From DATFYM01 sp035315065 (GTDB lineage Bacteria > Acidobacteriota > Terriglobia > UBA7540), in assembly GCA_035315065.1 (NCBI GenBank), contig DATFYM010000219.1:1-16591 (forward strand): DNA of 16,591 nucleotides, in the 5' to 3' direction. A program made the translations under genes and the position numbers. Shown piece by piece: positions 1 through 8,332 of the stretch (within the stretch, counting starts at the first letter, position 1; each line of letters begins with the position of its first letter). The notes beneath the pieces were generated by a model. The model was not told the DNA's origin and did not search any database. It was given only the letters and a program-made list of their open reading frames with translations.

Positions 1-192
1 TCGCTCTGGAGAGATTCTCCGGGGTTCATTTCGGCGCGCCCGCGGGGCGGCAGTAGTCGCGGTGGCCAAGCAAGCCGGCTTTCCGCTGCTCAAATCAAGG
101 TCTACCTCGCGCCGGATACCGTTATCGGCGGATTGGGGGCAGTGCGTTCTTCGTTGACTTTGCGTCCCTGCTTTTGTACTGTTGAACCCTAA
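1..192 (+). CDS. 3' end of an unidentified ORF upstream of tssK1
   Basis: Frame 1 is open from the window edge to a TAA at 190-192, giving 63 residues that end in ...LRPCFCTVEP. The last base of the stop is the first base of the tssK1 ATG (TAATG overlap). Since tssK1 has no Shine-Dalgarno of its own, this overlap suggests translational coupling and is the best support that the frame is real. The residues do not look like a family I recognise. A T6SS gene such as the tssJ lipoprotein would be expected here, but I cannot see its features. A chance open frame is also possible. Confidence 0.3.
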   Translation, partial: SLWRDSPGFISARPRGGSSRGGQASRLSAAQIKVYLAPDTVIGGLGAVRSSLTLRPCFCTVEP

Positions 193-1547
193 TGAGGCGT
201 CTGCAACCTGTCATCTGGTCAAAAGGCACGTTTCTCAGTCCGCAGCATTTGCAGACCCAGGACCGTTTCGTTGAGAGCAACCTGCAATTCCGACTCGATG
301 CCCTCAACTTTCGCCCCTGGGGATTCCAAGAGCTGAGGATCAGCCAGGAGGCATTGGCGGCCGGTAGCTTAGCTATCTCGGTCGCCTCAGGGATTTTCGC
401 CGATGGCTTACCGTTTGATATTCCTGCTTCCGATCTCGCTCCCCCTCCCAAAGCGCTGGCTCCGCACTTCGATGCGGAGCAAGATAGTATCGATCTCTTT
501 CTGGCCATCCCCGCCTATCGTGAAGGGGGACTGAACGTGGCAGGGCTTCAAAAGGAGACCGATGCACGCTACGCGACGCAAGAGATGAAGTGTAAGGATG
601 AGAATACGGGAATGACGGAGAAATCGGTCCTGGTGGCGCGCAAGAATTTCCGCCTGCTGGTGACGGAAGAGTTGCGTCAGGGCACTTCGGCTCTGCGCAT
701 TGCCAGAATCAAGCGGACCCCAGACGGCAGCTTCCAACACGACGAGCAATTTGTACCTCCAGTGTTGAACATCGCCGCCAACGAGTATCTGATCGACATT
801 CTCAGGCGACTCGTGGAGATCATGGCTGCAAAGAGCAGCACCCTCAGCGGCACGCGCCGCGAGAAAGGGAAGGAACTCGCGGACTTCACGGTCACTGACG
901 TGGCCGACTTCTGGCTCCTCTATACCGTCAACAGCTATTTTCCTCTTTTGAACCACCTTTTCCAGGCCAAGAAGGGGCATCCCGAACGTATGTTCTCACT
1001 GATGACTTCGTTGGCCGGGGCGCTCACGACCTTTTCCTTTGAAGTGCAGCCTCGCGACCTGCCCGCTTATGACCACGACGAACTCGGACCTTGTTTTACG
1101 GATCTTGATGTCAAGCTGCGCAACCTCCTCGAAACCGTGGTGCGGAGTAGATGTGTATCGCTGCCGCTGAAGCTCGTTGGAGGTTCGATCTACGCCACGG
1201 CAGTTGCTGACGACAAGTACCTCCGGAACACCAGGATGTACTTGGCCATCGCTGCAGACGCGAAGGTAGCCGAGATCATTAAGAAGGTTCCGTCACTGGT
1301 CAAAGTCAGCGCCGGAACTCGGATTGACAATCTGGTGAGACAGGCGCTGCCCGGAATCAAGCTGAATCACACGCCCGCTCCGCCAGCCGGGATCCGAGTG
1401 AAGCTGGATTATGAGTATTTCGCGTTGAATCAGTCCGGGGAGGATTGGGAGGCTGTGGGCCTGGCCCGCAACCTCGCCGCGTATGCTCCAGCCGACTTTC
1501 CAAACCCTCGATTGGAATTGATCATCCTGTTGCCGCAGGATGAATGA
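192..1547 (+). CDS. tssK: T6SS baseplate protein TssK, copy 1
   Basis: TssK is the trimeric adaptor that connects the T6SS baseplate (TssF/TssG/TssE) to the TssL/TssM membrane complex. It is cytoplasmic. The 451 residues match the usual family length (about 445-450). The N-terminus (VIWSKGTFLSPQHLQTQDRF) fits the TssK signature W-S-x-G-x-x-L-x-P-Q-H-x-Q. Further landmarks shared with copy 2 are DENTG (about residue 136), KNFRLL, ARIKR, a GHPE segment, LAGALTTF, LPLKL and the ending PNPRLEL. The start is ATG 192, which gives the expected N-terminus and overlaps the upstream stop. The signature is slightly degenerate (SKGTF where copy 2 has SEGMY). Copy 2 follows after 242 bp. Family assignment is secure; whether both copies work in one apparatus is unknown. 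Confidence 0.93.
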   Translation: MRRLQPVIWSKGTFLSPQHLQTQDRFVESNLQFRLDALNFRPWGFQELRISQEALAAGSLAISVASGIFADGLPFDIPASDLAPPPKALAPHFDAEQDSIDLFLAIPAYREGGLNVAGLQKETDARYATQEMKCKDENTGMTEKSVLVARKNFRLLVTEELRQGTSALRIARIKRTPDGSFQHDEQFVPPVLNIAANEYLIDILRRLVEIMAAKSSTLSGTRREKGKELADFTVTDVADFWLLYTVNSYFPLLNHLFQAKKGHPERMFSLMTSLAGALTTFSFEVQPRDLPAYDHDELGPCFTDLDVKLRNLLETVVRSRCVSLPLKLVGGSIYATAVADDKYLRNTRMYLAIAADAKVAEIIKKVPSLVKVSAGTRIDNLVRQALPGIKLNHTPAPPAGIRVKLDYEYFALNQSGEDWEAVGLARNLAAYAPADFPNPRLELIILLPQDE

Positions 1548-1650
1548 ACGGTTCGATTTCGAGGACTTCTCCGGAGTCCGGCACGCTGGCCAGCTAATAG
1601 CTATGCGAGAATTGCTTGGGGCCGACGTGTAGAATGTGATCGTGTGAGGC

Positions 1651-1679
1651 TTGACAAGAAACCGGCAAGGCTTCATATT
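1651..1679 (+). promoter_or_regulatory. Candidate sigma-70 promoter between the two tssK genes
   Basis: A perfect TTGACA lies at 1651-1656. A 17-bp spacer leads to CATATT at 1674-1679 (4 of 6 matches to TATAAT). It sits in the 242-bp gap between tssK1 and tssK2 and points at tssK2-tssL-tssM, with the start of transcription expected near 1686. The -10 is only moderate, so it may be weak or a chance match. Confidence 0.4.
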
Positions 1680-1789
1680 ACCGCCATCTGATGAGGCGCA
1701 TGACGTCTCGCTGAGAACCAAAAGGAACTTGCGGAGGGTCTAGCAAGAGGATCTGCCAGGCCGGATCGCAGTTGCGACTGAATGTCCCG

Positions 1790-3145
1790 ATGAAACATCT
1801 TTCCAAAGTCGTTTGGTCCGAAGGTATGTACCTCGGACCGCATCACTTTCAGGTACAAAACCGTTACTTTGAGGATCTCGCCCATTTCGTGACCTTAGCG
1901 CTCTGGTTTGAGCCTTACGGTTTCATAGGGTGTTCACTCGACGCCGAAGCTCTGCGGAACGGGACCGCATCGTTGTTGCATGCCCGGGGAGTTTTCCCGG
2001 ACGGTCTGATCTTTGACATGCCCGAGAGTGACCCCCTTCCCCCACCTCGCGAGGTCGCAGATTCATTCTCGCCGACGGCAGAACACCTGCTTATCCAACT
2101 CGCGGTGGCTCCCCTCAAGCCCGATAGGGCCAATTGTAGATTGTCCGAAGCCGAACCGCCGGACAGTTTTCGCTACTCCGCCGTAGAGTGCCCGCTGCTC
2201 GATGAAAACACGGGAGGCGAAGAAAGACGAGTCCGGTTGGGCTGCAAGAACATCCGCTTGTTGTTCGCAGGAGAAAGCGCGGACGGGTGGGTGGTTCTGC
2301 CGCTGGCCCGCGTGAAGAGAGACGGATCAGGTCAATTCATCTACGACGCGCGGTTCATTCCACCTTGCGTCCAGATCGCCGCCAGCGACAGCTTGATGGC
2401 AAAGTTGCGCGGTCTGATTGGCGTCCTTGAGGAACAAAGTGCCACGCTCCCCCGAGCCGGACGGAGCGCGGGTAAATTTGTGGCTGGCGTTTCAACACAC
2501 GAAGTAGCCGGTTTCTGGTTCGCACATTCCATCAACACCGCCCTGGCTTCCCTCCGACATCTCTATTTTTCGAAGCGCGGGCATCCTGAGGAACTCTTTG
2601 CTGAACTCTCCCGCCTGGCGGGTGCGCTGTGTACTTTCGGGTTGGACTCACATCCTAGAACTCTTCCGCTGTACGATCACCTCGACCTTGAGAAGTCTTT
2701 CCAGGGGCTGGAGGACCACATCCGCCGTCACCTTGATCTCATAATCCCGGCGCCTTGTATCTCCATCCCCCTGAAACTGTCAGCCAGGTACATTTACACT
2801 GGCGAGATCGTTGACCAGCGCTGCTTGGACCGGGCGCGTTGGATTCTTTCTGTCCATTCGGAAATTGGGGAAGCCGACCTGATCATAAGAACATCACAGT
2901 TGGTCAAGGTCTGCTCCAGCCAAACCGTTTCTGTGCTGGTCAAACGTGCGCTGCCGGGCCTTACGCTGACTCATCTGCCGGTGCCCCCCTCGGGAATATC
3001 CCCCCGCCCCGATTGTCAGTACTTTTCGATCAGCCGGGGAGGATCCTGTTGGGAGCATATTGTGAAGGAGCGGGCGGTGGGAGTTTACGTGCCGGGTGAG
3101 TTGCCCAATCCCGAACTGGAATTACTCGTGATGTTGGACAAATAA
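1790..3145 (+). CDS. tssK: T6SS baseplate protein TssK, copy 2
   Basis: This is a second full-length TssK. The N-terminus (KVVWSEGMYLGPHHFQVQNRYFED) is closer to the classical signature than copy 1. DENTG is at about residue 138, KNIRLLF follows, and the protein ends PNPELELLVMLDK. I chose ATG 1790: it gives the canonical N-terminus and exactly 451 residues, the same as copy 1. An in-frame TTG at 1772 would add six residues; neither start has a strong Shine-Dalgarno. The two copies share motifs along their whole length but differ at most positions, so they are old paralogues and not a recent duplication. tssL starts 9 bp after the stop. The expected role is baseplate-to-membrane docking, possibly as a mixed trimer with copy 1 or as an alternative adaptor (inference). 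Confidence 0.93.
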   Translation: MKHLSKVVWSEGMYLGPHHFQVQNRYFEDLAHFVTLALWFEPYGFIGCSLDAEALRNGTASLLHARGVFPDGLIFDMPESDPLPPPREVADSFSPTAEHLLIQLAVAPLKPDRANCRLSEAEPPDSFRYSAVECPLLDENTGGEERRVRLGCKNIRLLFAGESADGWVVLPLARVKRDGSGQFIYDARFIPPCVQIAASDSLMAKLRGLIGVLEEQSATLPRAGRSAGKFVAGVSTHEVAGFWFAHSINTALASLRHLYFSKRGHPEELFAELSRLAGALCTFGLDSHPRTLPLYDHLDLEKSFQGLEDHIRRHLDLIIPAPCISIPLKLSARYIYTGEIVDQRCLDRARWILSVHSEIGEADLIIRTSQLVKVCSSQTVSVLVKRALPGLTLTHLPVPPSGISPRPDCQYFSISRGGSCWEHIVKERAVGVYVPGELPNPELELLVMLDK

Positions 3146-3154
3146 GGTAAGAAT

Positions 3155-3877
3155 ATGGCCATGAAGCCCTCCGAAGGAATCGAACCGCAAGCCGCTTCGC
3201 TTTCTCAGCGCCGTAAGGCCGGAACCCTGGCTTTGGTGTACCAGGAGTTGTTCACGGTTGTAGTCCGACTTCGTTCCAACCGGCAGGGTGTCGGGAACGC
3301 CGAGTCGTTTAAGGCCAATTTGAAACTGCAGTTGAAGAAGGCCGAGCAAGGAGCGGTCCTGAAGGGCTACACGCCGGAAGATGCGCGGCTCGCCTCCTTT
3401 GCACTGGTCGCCTTTCTGGACGAGTCGATTCTCAATTCGGGCAATCAGGTTTTCGCCGACTGGTCGCGCCAACCTCTCCAGGACGACATATTCAAGATGG
3501 GCCACACGGCTGGGGAAGTTTTTTTCCAGTATCTGGATCAACTCTTACCACGCCGGGACTCCGAGGACCTCGCCGACCTGCTGGAGGTCTACTACTTGTG
3601 CCTGCTGCTGGGCTACAAAGGTCGGTACAGCATCAGCGAGCCGGCCGCGCTGCACGGCATCAAAGAGATGGTGGGGGAGAAGATACGCCAGATCCGAGGT
3701 CCATCATCGCTGCTCTCCCCGGCGGCGGCTGCGCACGTTGACGCCGCGCCACCCCGGCGCGCCGATCCCTGGATTCGCAAGCTGTTTTGGGCCAGCGTCG
3801 CTTCCCTCCTGCTGGCATTGGTTCTATTTGTCGTTTTCAAGCTCCTGCTCAACGCGGATGTTTCCAACTTGGCATAG
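3155..3877 (+). CDS. tssL: T6SS membrane-complex protein TssL (DotU family)
   Basis: TssL is the inner-membrane partner of TssM in the T6SS membrane complex; its cytoplasmic domain contacts TssK. The protein has 240 residues. The cytoplasmic helical domain shows the family landmarks FALVAFLDESILNS (about 82-95) and YYLCLLLGYKGRY (about 146-158). A Pro/Ala-rich linker (about 187-204) leads to a single C-terminal membrane segment (about 210-232) and a short tail, as in tail-anchored DotU proteins. There is no peptidoglycan-binding OmpA-like extension, so anchoring to the cell wall must come from another protein. The start is ATG 3155, preceded by AAGGTA at 3144-3149 with a 5-nt gap. The gene lies 9 bp after tssK2 and 23 bp before tssM, clearly in one operon. 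Confidence 0.94.
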   Translation: MAMKPSEGIEPQAASLSQRRKAGTLALVYQELFTVVVRLRSNRQGVGNAESFKANLKLQLKKAEQGAVLKGYTPEDARLASFALVAFLDESILNSGNQVFADWSRQPLQDDIFKMGHTAGEVFFQYLDQLLPRRDSEDLADLLEVYYLCLLLGYKGRYSISEPAALHGIKEMVGEKIRQIRGPSSLLSPAAAAHVDAAPPRRADPWIRKLFWASVASLLLALVLFVVFKLLLNADVSNLA

Positions 3878-3890
3878 GTTCCCAGCCGTT

Positions 3891-3895
3891 AGGAG
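3891..3895 (+). promoter_or_regulatory. Ribosome binding site fixing the tssM start
   Basis: AGGAG stands five bases before ATG 3901. The frame is open further upstream to an alternative start inside tssL (near 3787), but only ATG 3901 has this site and yields a protein starting directly with a membrane segment, as expected for TssM. Confidence 0.75.
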
Positions 3896-3900
3896 TTGAC

Positions 3901-6900
3901 ATGAAGGACGTCGGGAAGCTCTTGGCAGTGGGCGCAGCCCTCGTTGTCTGGCTGATGCTTGCATGGTTCGTTGGAGTGTGGCTTAGCCCTCGACTGGAGG
4001 GCTCTAACCGAATAATCCTCGTTGTGGGACTAGCGCTCGTTGGAGTCATAGCCGCGGCCGCCTTCTTGTATTGGTCCCGCAGCAAGGAAGTCATCCAGTT
4101 CCCGGAGGGCGCTAAAGCACCCCCAAAGGCTTCCGCCGTCTTGGGCAAGGCCGAAAAAGACGAGATCGACCTCCTGATTCGTCAGGCTGAACAGAGCCTG
4201 AAGTCGTCGCAGGTGGTTCGAGGCGCGAGGATTGCCAAACTGCCGGTCGTCTTTCTGATCGGAGAAGCTGGGGCGGGGAAAACCACCACCGTGCTCAAGT
4301 CGGGGCTCGAACCGGAGGCGCTGGCGGGCCAAGCCACCCAGGACGATTCCATCGTTCCCACTCAGTGGGCGAACCTGTGGTTTACCTGCAACACCGTTTT
4401 CGTCGAGGCTGGGAATAAGGTCTCAGCGGAAGCCCCTCCGTGGGCACGCCTGGTCAGGCATGTTGCCCCGGCGAAGCTGGGATCGGTCCTGGGAAGACAG
4501 AGCAAGGCGGCCCGCGCCGCGGTGGTCTGCCTGGATTGCGAGCCGTTCACAAAACCGGATTCAAGCCAAGCCCTCCTTACTTCCGCTAGGAACCTCCGCG
4601 CGCGGCTGGCGGAAATGTCGCAACTGCTCGGCATCAGCTTCCCCGTTTATGTTCTGTTCACCAAGGCCGACCGGATCAAGTTCTTCGATGACTATGTGAA
4701 GAACTTCAGCGGTCCGGAGATTGCGCAAATCCTCGGGGTAACACTTCCTTTGCAGTCCGATGACGTGGGAATCTACGCCGAGCAACAGACCAAGCGCGTT
4801 TCAAGTGCGTTTGACGACCTCCTCTACTCGCTGAGTGATAAGCGCATTGAGTTCTTGCCTCGGGAGTATGTCCCCGAAAGGTGGCCGGGGATCTACGAAT
4901 TCCCACGCGAGTTCCGAAGGCTTCAGACTCCCATTGTGCAGTTCCTCGTTGAGCTGTGCCGGCCGAGCCAACTCAGCATAGGGCCTTTCTTGCGCGGCTT
5001 CTACTTCACGGGACGCCGCACTGTGGTGGTTGAAATAGGCGCCTCCGCTCAGCCGCAACCATCCTCCCCGCTGAGCGAAGTGCTCGATGAATCGCCTGGG
5101 GCCACCCGCGTTTTTGACATGAAGAACGTCAGGCGCCCGGCCGTGCCCGCCCAGCCGGCCGAAGAAGTCCTTGACGGTGCCACCCGGGTCTTCGACGCAC
5201 GAAAGCCACCCCTCGGAGGAGCTCTAGGCGGAGGGGCTCTAGCTGGGGGTACGCTGGCGGGGGGCACGTTCATGGGTGGGTTCACAGCGCCCCCGGTCAC
5301 CCGCACGGAGCAGCAGTGGGTTTTCTTGAGCCACCTGTTCAGCGACGTGGTTCTTCAGGACCACACTGCCCTTGGTGCCAGCGGAACCAGCAGCAAAGTA
5401 AGCTTCTGGCAACGGTTCCTGTTGGCCACCGCCGCCGCCCTCTTTATGGTGTGCGCGATCGGCTTTATCGTGTCGTATTTCAGGAACCGTGCCCTGGAGT
5501 CCGAGGTGAAGGACGCCCGTGCCATTTCGGTCGCTGAGCTGCCCGCCAACCAGTCACCCAGCGTGTCAGACTTAAACCGCTTGAACGCAATCGGGCAACC
5601 GCTCCACCGTCTGAGTGATTATCGTCGGGAAGGAGCCCCGTACAGCCTGCGTTGGGGACTGTACACCGGCGAAGATCTTTATCCCCTGGCTTGCCGGGCT
5701 TATGCCAATGCCTTCGATAAGCTGCTCCTGCGCCCAACTCAGACTAGTATAGTAGCCTATCTAAAAGGGCTCGTCTATAAGACCCCGTACGACCCCGCCT
5801 TAGACCCCTATGACCGTCCCTATACCATCCTCGAGACTTATCTCATTACCACCGGTGACGGCAGGCACGCAAAAGAGGATGCATCTCTGTCGTCCGACTT
5901 GTACGCCGAGTGGTCTTCGGGACGAACGGTGGACCCTGACCAGGAGAGGTTGGCGAAGGCCGAATTCGAGTTCTACAGCGCAGAACTCGCCGCTGGCTCT
6001 CCGGCTAGTTGTCTCGACGGCCAGCGTGACGCCAGTGCCGTGAACACCGTGAACAACGCAAGGGCCTATCTAAACAATCTACCTCCCGACCTGCGCATCT
6101 ACCAGGCCATGCTGTCGGATGCCGCGTCACAGGTAAAGGGAATCGATTTCAATAAGCAGTTCGCCGATCAGGTTGTCACCGACGGCTACCCTATTCGGCC
6201 GGCATTCACGAAAGATGGCTGGACGGCGATGCAGAATGCACTGCAGAATCCGGCACGATACGGAACCAGCGCAGGTTGGGTGCTCGGAGAACAGCTGCAG
6301 CAGGCCAAGCCCCAAATCGACCAAGCTGCGTTGCAGCAGCGCTACCATAAGGAATTCGTCAGCGAGTGGCGTTCGTTTATGAAGGCCGCAAGGTTCAAGA
6401 ACTCGCCCGGCATGATTGACGCCGTCATCGGGGCGCGTTCGGCGCTCCTGATGGTCTTTTGCCTCGTGGCCCGGAACACGGCTGAAGCTGACGCGGATGT
6501 CAAGGACGCGTTCAGCGTCCCCCGGGCGGTTGTCCCGCCAAACTGCGCCACTAACGTTCTCGGACAGGAGAATAAAGAGTACAGGAGCAGCCTCGACAAT
6601 CTGCAAACTTGTCTCCAGAAGGCCGATTTGAAGCAGGCTCCTCAGGATAAGGCTGCTGCGAAGTTAGATTGCCAGTCGACGGCAATTGACGCCTCCAAGG
6701 GCATCGATAGGCTCGTGAGGGAGAACGCAGGTACGCTCAGCGATCCCGACGTCAATAAGGACTCCAAGAAACTGCTGTTGTATCCTATCGAAGCGCTGCA
6801 GGGCCAGATGAAAGCGCCCCCGCCGGCTGGTGCCGGCGATCTGTGTAAAGGGCTTGGCAGCTTGAGCGGCAGATTTCCCGGTCAAGTGACACTCGATGAA

Positions 6901-7428
6901 TTCGAAGCTATCTTCCGACCCGCGGACGGTCAGCTCGGCAAGTTCAAACCACCCACCGAAAAAGCTAATCCTCGCTACGTGAACTTCTACAACAAAGCTA
7001 TAGCGATCCAGAAGGCTCTCTATCCGGACACGAAAACGCTGCAACTGCATTACACGGTGACCGCACTGGACAGCCCGGGTGTTAACAGCTTCAATCTGAC
7101 GATCGGAAACCAAAGCCTGACCGCATTCGGGATCCCGAAGGACTTCGTGTGGCGCGGTGACGCGCAGGAGAGCGTCCAACTAACCGTTCCGGGGATTTCT
7201 TCCCCTCCCGTCAAAGGATTTTTCGACATCTTTCGGTTTGTAGCCGACCTCGGGGAGAATGGTCGGCTTCGCGGAGAGAACTACAGCTTCGCCATCAAAG
7301 TCATACTCGGCAAGGAGACTGCGACCTCGCCGAGGCTTAATCTGGTGATCAACGCCGGAGCCGCAAGCGAACTCTTCCAAAGTGGTGCCCCCGGCAACCT
7401 CGGATGTACTGCGAAGATGGAACAATAG
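3901..7428 (+). CDS. tssM: T6SS membrane-complex protein TssM (IcmF family)
   Basis: TssM is the large inner-membrane protein that, with TssL and TssJ, forms the T6SS trans-envelope channel. The 1175 residues are in the normal range. Two N-terminal membrane segments (about 7-28 and 37-58) precede a cytoplasmic NTPase-like domain with an intact Walker A, GEAGAGKT (121-128), and a guanine-type motif FTKAD (253-257). A third membrane segment (about 506-526) leads into a long periplasmic part ending in the beta-rich C-terminal domain that contacts TssJ in other systems. The cytoplasmic linker just before the third segment is unusual: it holds two GATRVFD motifs (400-406 and 426-432) followed by a Gly/Ala/Leu-rich stretch (438-461). 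The gene is last in the operon, with an intrinsic terminator two bases after the stop. The intact Walker A suggests nucleotide binding, which some TssM proteins have lost. Confidence 0.95.
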   Translation: MKDVGKLLAVGAALVVWLMLAWFVGVWLSPRLEGSNRIILVVGLALVGVIAAAAFLYWSRSKEVIQFPEGAKAPPKASAVLGKAEKDEIDLLIRQAEQSLKSSQVVRGARIAKLPVVFLIGEAGAGKTTTVLKSGLEPEALAGQATQDDSIVPTQWANLWFTCNTVFVEAGNKVSAEAPPWARLVRHVAPAKLGSVLGRQSKAARAAVVCLDCEPFTKPDSSQALLTSARNLRARLAEMSQLLGISFPVYVLFTKADRIKFFDDYVKNFSGPEIAQILGVTLPLQSDDVGIYAEQQTKRVSSAFDDLLYSLSDKRIEFLPREYVPERWPGIYEFPREFRRLQTPIVQFLVELCRPSQLSIGPFLRGFYFTGRRTVVVEIGASAQPQPSSPLSEVLDESPGATRVFDMKNVRRPAVPAQPAEEVLDGATRVFDARKPPLGGALGGGALAGGTLAGGTFMGGFTAPPVTRTEQQWVFLSHLFSDVVLQDHTALGASGTSSKVSFWQRFLLATAAALFMVCAIGFIVSYFRNRALESEVKDARAISVAELPANQSPSVSDLNRLNAIGQPLHRLSDYRREGAPYSLRWGLYTGEDLYPLACRAYANAFDKLLLRPTQTSIVAYLKGLVYKTPYDPALDPYDRPYTILETYLITTGDGRHAKEDASLSSDLYAEWSSGRTVDPDQERLAKAEFEFYSAELAAGSPASCLDGQRDASAVNTVNNARAYLNNLPPDLRIYQAMLSDAASQVKGIDFNKQFADQVVTDGYPIRPAFTKDGWTAMQNALQNPARYGTSAGWVLGEQLQQAKPQIDQAALQQRYHKEFVSEWRSFMKAARFKNSPGMIDAVIGARSALLMVFCLVARNTAEADADVKDAFSVPRAVVPPNCATNVLGQENKEYRSSLDNLQTCLQKADLKQAPQDKAAAKLDCQSTAIDASKGIDRLVRENAGTLSDPDVNKDSKKLLLYPIEALQGQMKAPPPAGAGDLCKGLGSLSGRFPGQVTLDEFEAIFRPADGQLGKFKPPTEKANPRYVNFYNKAIAIQKALYPDTKTLQLHYTVTALDSPGVNSFNLTIGNQSLTAFGIPKDFVWRGDAQESVQLTVPGISSPPVKGFFDIFRFVADLGENGRLRGENYSFAIKVILGKETATSPRLNLVINAGAASELFQSGAPGNLGCTAKMEQ

Positions 7429-7429
7429 C

Positions 7430-7455
7430 CGTTGCGCAGCCCAGCGCAACGTTTT
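7430..7455 (+). terminator. Rho-independent terminator of the T6SS operon
   Basis: CGTTGCGC (7430-7437) and GCGCAACG (7444-7451) form a perfect 8-bp stem with the 6-base loop AGCCCA, followed at once by TTTT (7452-7455). It begins two bases after the tssM stop and marks the end of the transcription unit. Confidence 0.85.
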
Positions 7456-7792
7456 CAATGCGCTGCATGTTCAAACAGGGCCGGGCGGACTGGCCAAAGA
7501 CGGCTGCGGCGCTCTCGCGCGTCAATGCAACACGCAAAGTGTGGCAGTGCGACTTCTAAATTAGTTAGTCCGGTGCTTATCGCGAACCACCGCCGAGTGC
7601 ACCCGCTAACGAACCTACCTCTTCGGCTCGGGCACCTGCTTGAGTTCAACTCATCCCAGAGACTGATCCTGCCGATACTTACTTCGGAGCATACATGGTG
7701 TGCCGGAGTCTATGCATCGAGACCGAGTTCGAAAGAGCAGAGCGCTGGCGCGAACCGGAACGTTTCACGTGTCATGGACATCATGCCTAGTC
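7456..7792. other. Intergenic stretch without recognisable gene
   Basis: Between the tssM terminator and the next gene I see no convincing coding frame. A + strand frame across it is rich in Arg, Ser and Cys without family character. A small ACAC-GCAAA-GTGT hairpin lies near 7530-7542. No clear promoter boxes were found, although a promoter for the following gene is expected here. Confidence 0.4.
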
Positions 7793-7802
7793 AGGAGACG
7801 GT

Positions 7803-8207
7803 ATGAGCGAGACGCTTCTTAAGAATCCTGTCCTGCAGGCGACCGGAGTGGTCAGCAGGGCTTCCGTGCTTCACGCAAAGTCGCGAGGCGAATGGAGTCA
7901 GGTAACTGCCGAGTTGAACGACCACCGTGGTGTTTACGTCAAGGATCTTCCAGATGGTACCGTCCTGGAGCTCGAGACGGTGCATCATCGCTACACTCTG
8001 GTGAAGAGGGCGAATGGCCAAGCCCTGATCTCGGGCCATCCTCTAGTCTGCCCAGAACCGGTCCTGGTGGAAATCGAAGGCTCTGTTGGAAGTGGCTCCA
8101 TGCTGAGGCTTGGTTTTATCGGGTGTGGGATGCATTTGAAATTTGTGCACCCAACGTATGGCACCGTAGCTACGTCACGCATTTTGGACCTCCGCCAAAT
8201 CGGTTAA
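7803..8207 (+). CDS. Small conserved-looking protein of unknown function
   Basis: The protein has 134 residues with a good Shine-Dalgarno (AGGAG 7793-7797) five bases before the ATG. It has no signal peptide or membrane segment and is probably a soluble, mainly beta-strand protein. Its core reads DGTVLELETVHHRYTLVKR (about 51-69), then GHPLVCPEPVLVEIEGS (78-94), then GSMLRLGFIGCGMHLKFVHP (98-117), and ends TSRILDLR. I recall similar unnamed proteins with a LELET...RY, GHP..CP.PV.V.I.G and GFIG.GM.L.F.HP pattern in Acidobacteria-type genomes, but know of no function. It is transcribed separately from the T6SS operon (terminator and about 350 bp in between), so a T6SS role such as effector or immunity protein is only a positional guess. 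The next gene converges on it. Confidence 0.75.
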   Translation: MSETLLKNPVLQATGVVSRASVLHAKSRGEWSQVTAELNDHRGVYVKDLPDGTVLELETVHHRYTLVKRANGQALISGHPLVCPEPVLVEIEGSVGSGSMLRLGFIGCGMHLKFVHPTYGTVATSRILDLRQIG

Positions 8208-8332
8208 CAATCAACTCTTCGGAGTACCATCGCGCGGAGGGGCGGCCGCAACCAACGCACGAAGCGATGGCATGGGCCGCGCGCGACTGCGGCTGCACCG
8301 CAATGAATTCCTCACCGTTCTAGTGTCGTTGC

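Noticed and set aside
154..182. Promoter TTGACT-N17-TACTGT before tssK1
   Set aside because: The -10 matches only 3 of 6 bases and would put the transcription start almost on the start codon.
1563..1579. Hairpin GGACT-N7-AGTCC after tssK1 as terminator
   Set aside because: The stem is short and no T-run follows.
3787..3900. Upstream extension of tssM into tssL
   Set aside because: It would overlap the 3' end of tssL by about 90 bp and put 38 untypical residues before the first membrane segment; ATG 3901 has AGGAG at the right distance.
7432..7806. 124-codon open frame after tssM
   Set aside because: It starts inside the terminator hairpin, has a composition rich in Arg/Ser/Cys without domain character, and overlaps the Shine-Dalgarno and start of the real 134-aa gene.
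8290..8315. Terminator hairpin TGCGG-CTGCA-CCGCA between the convergent genes
   Set aside because: A stem of only five pairs and no T-run on either strand.
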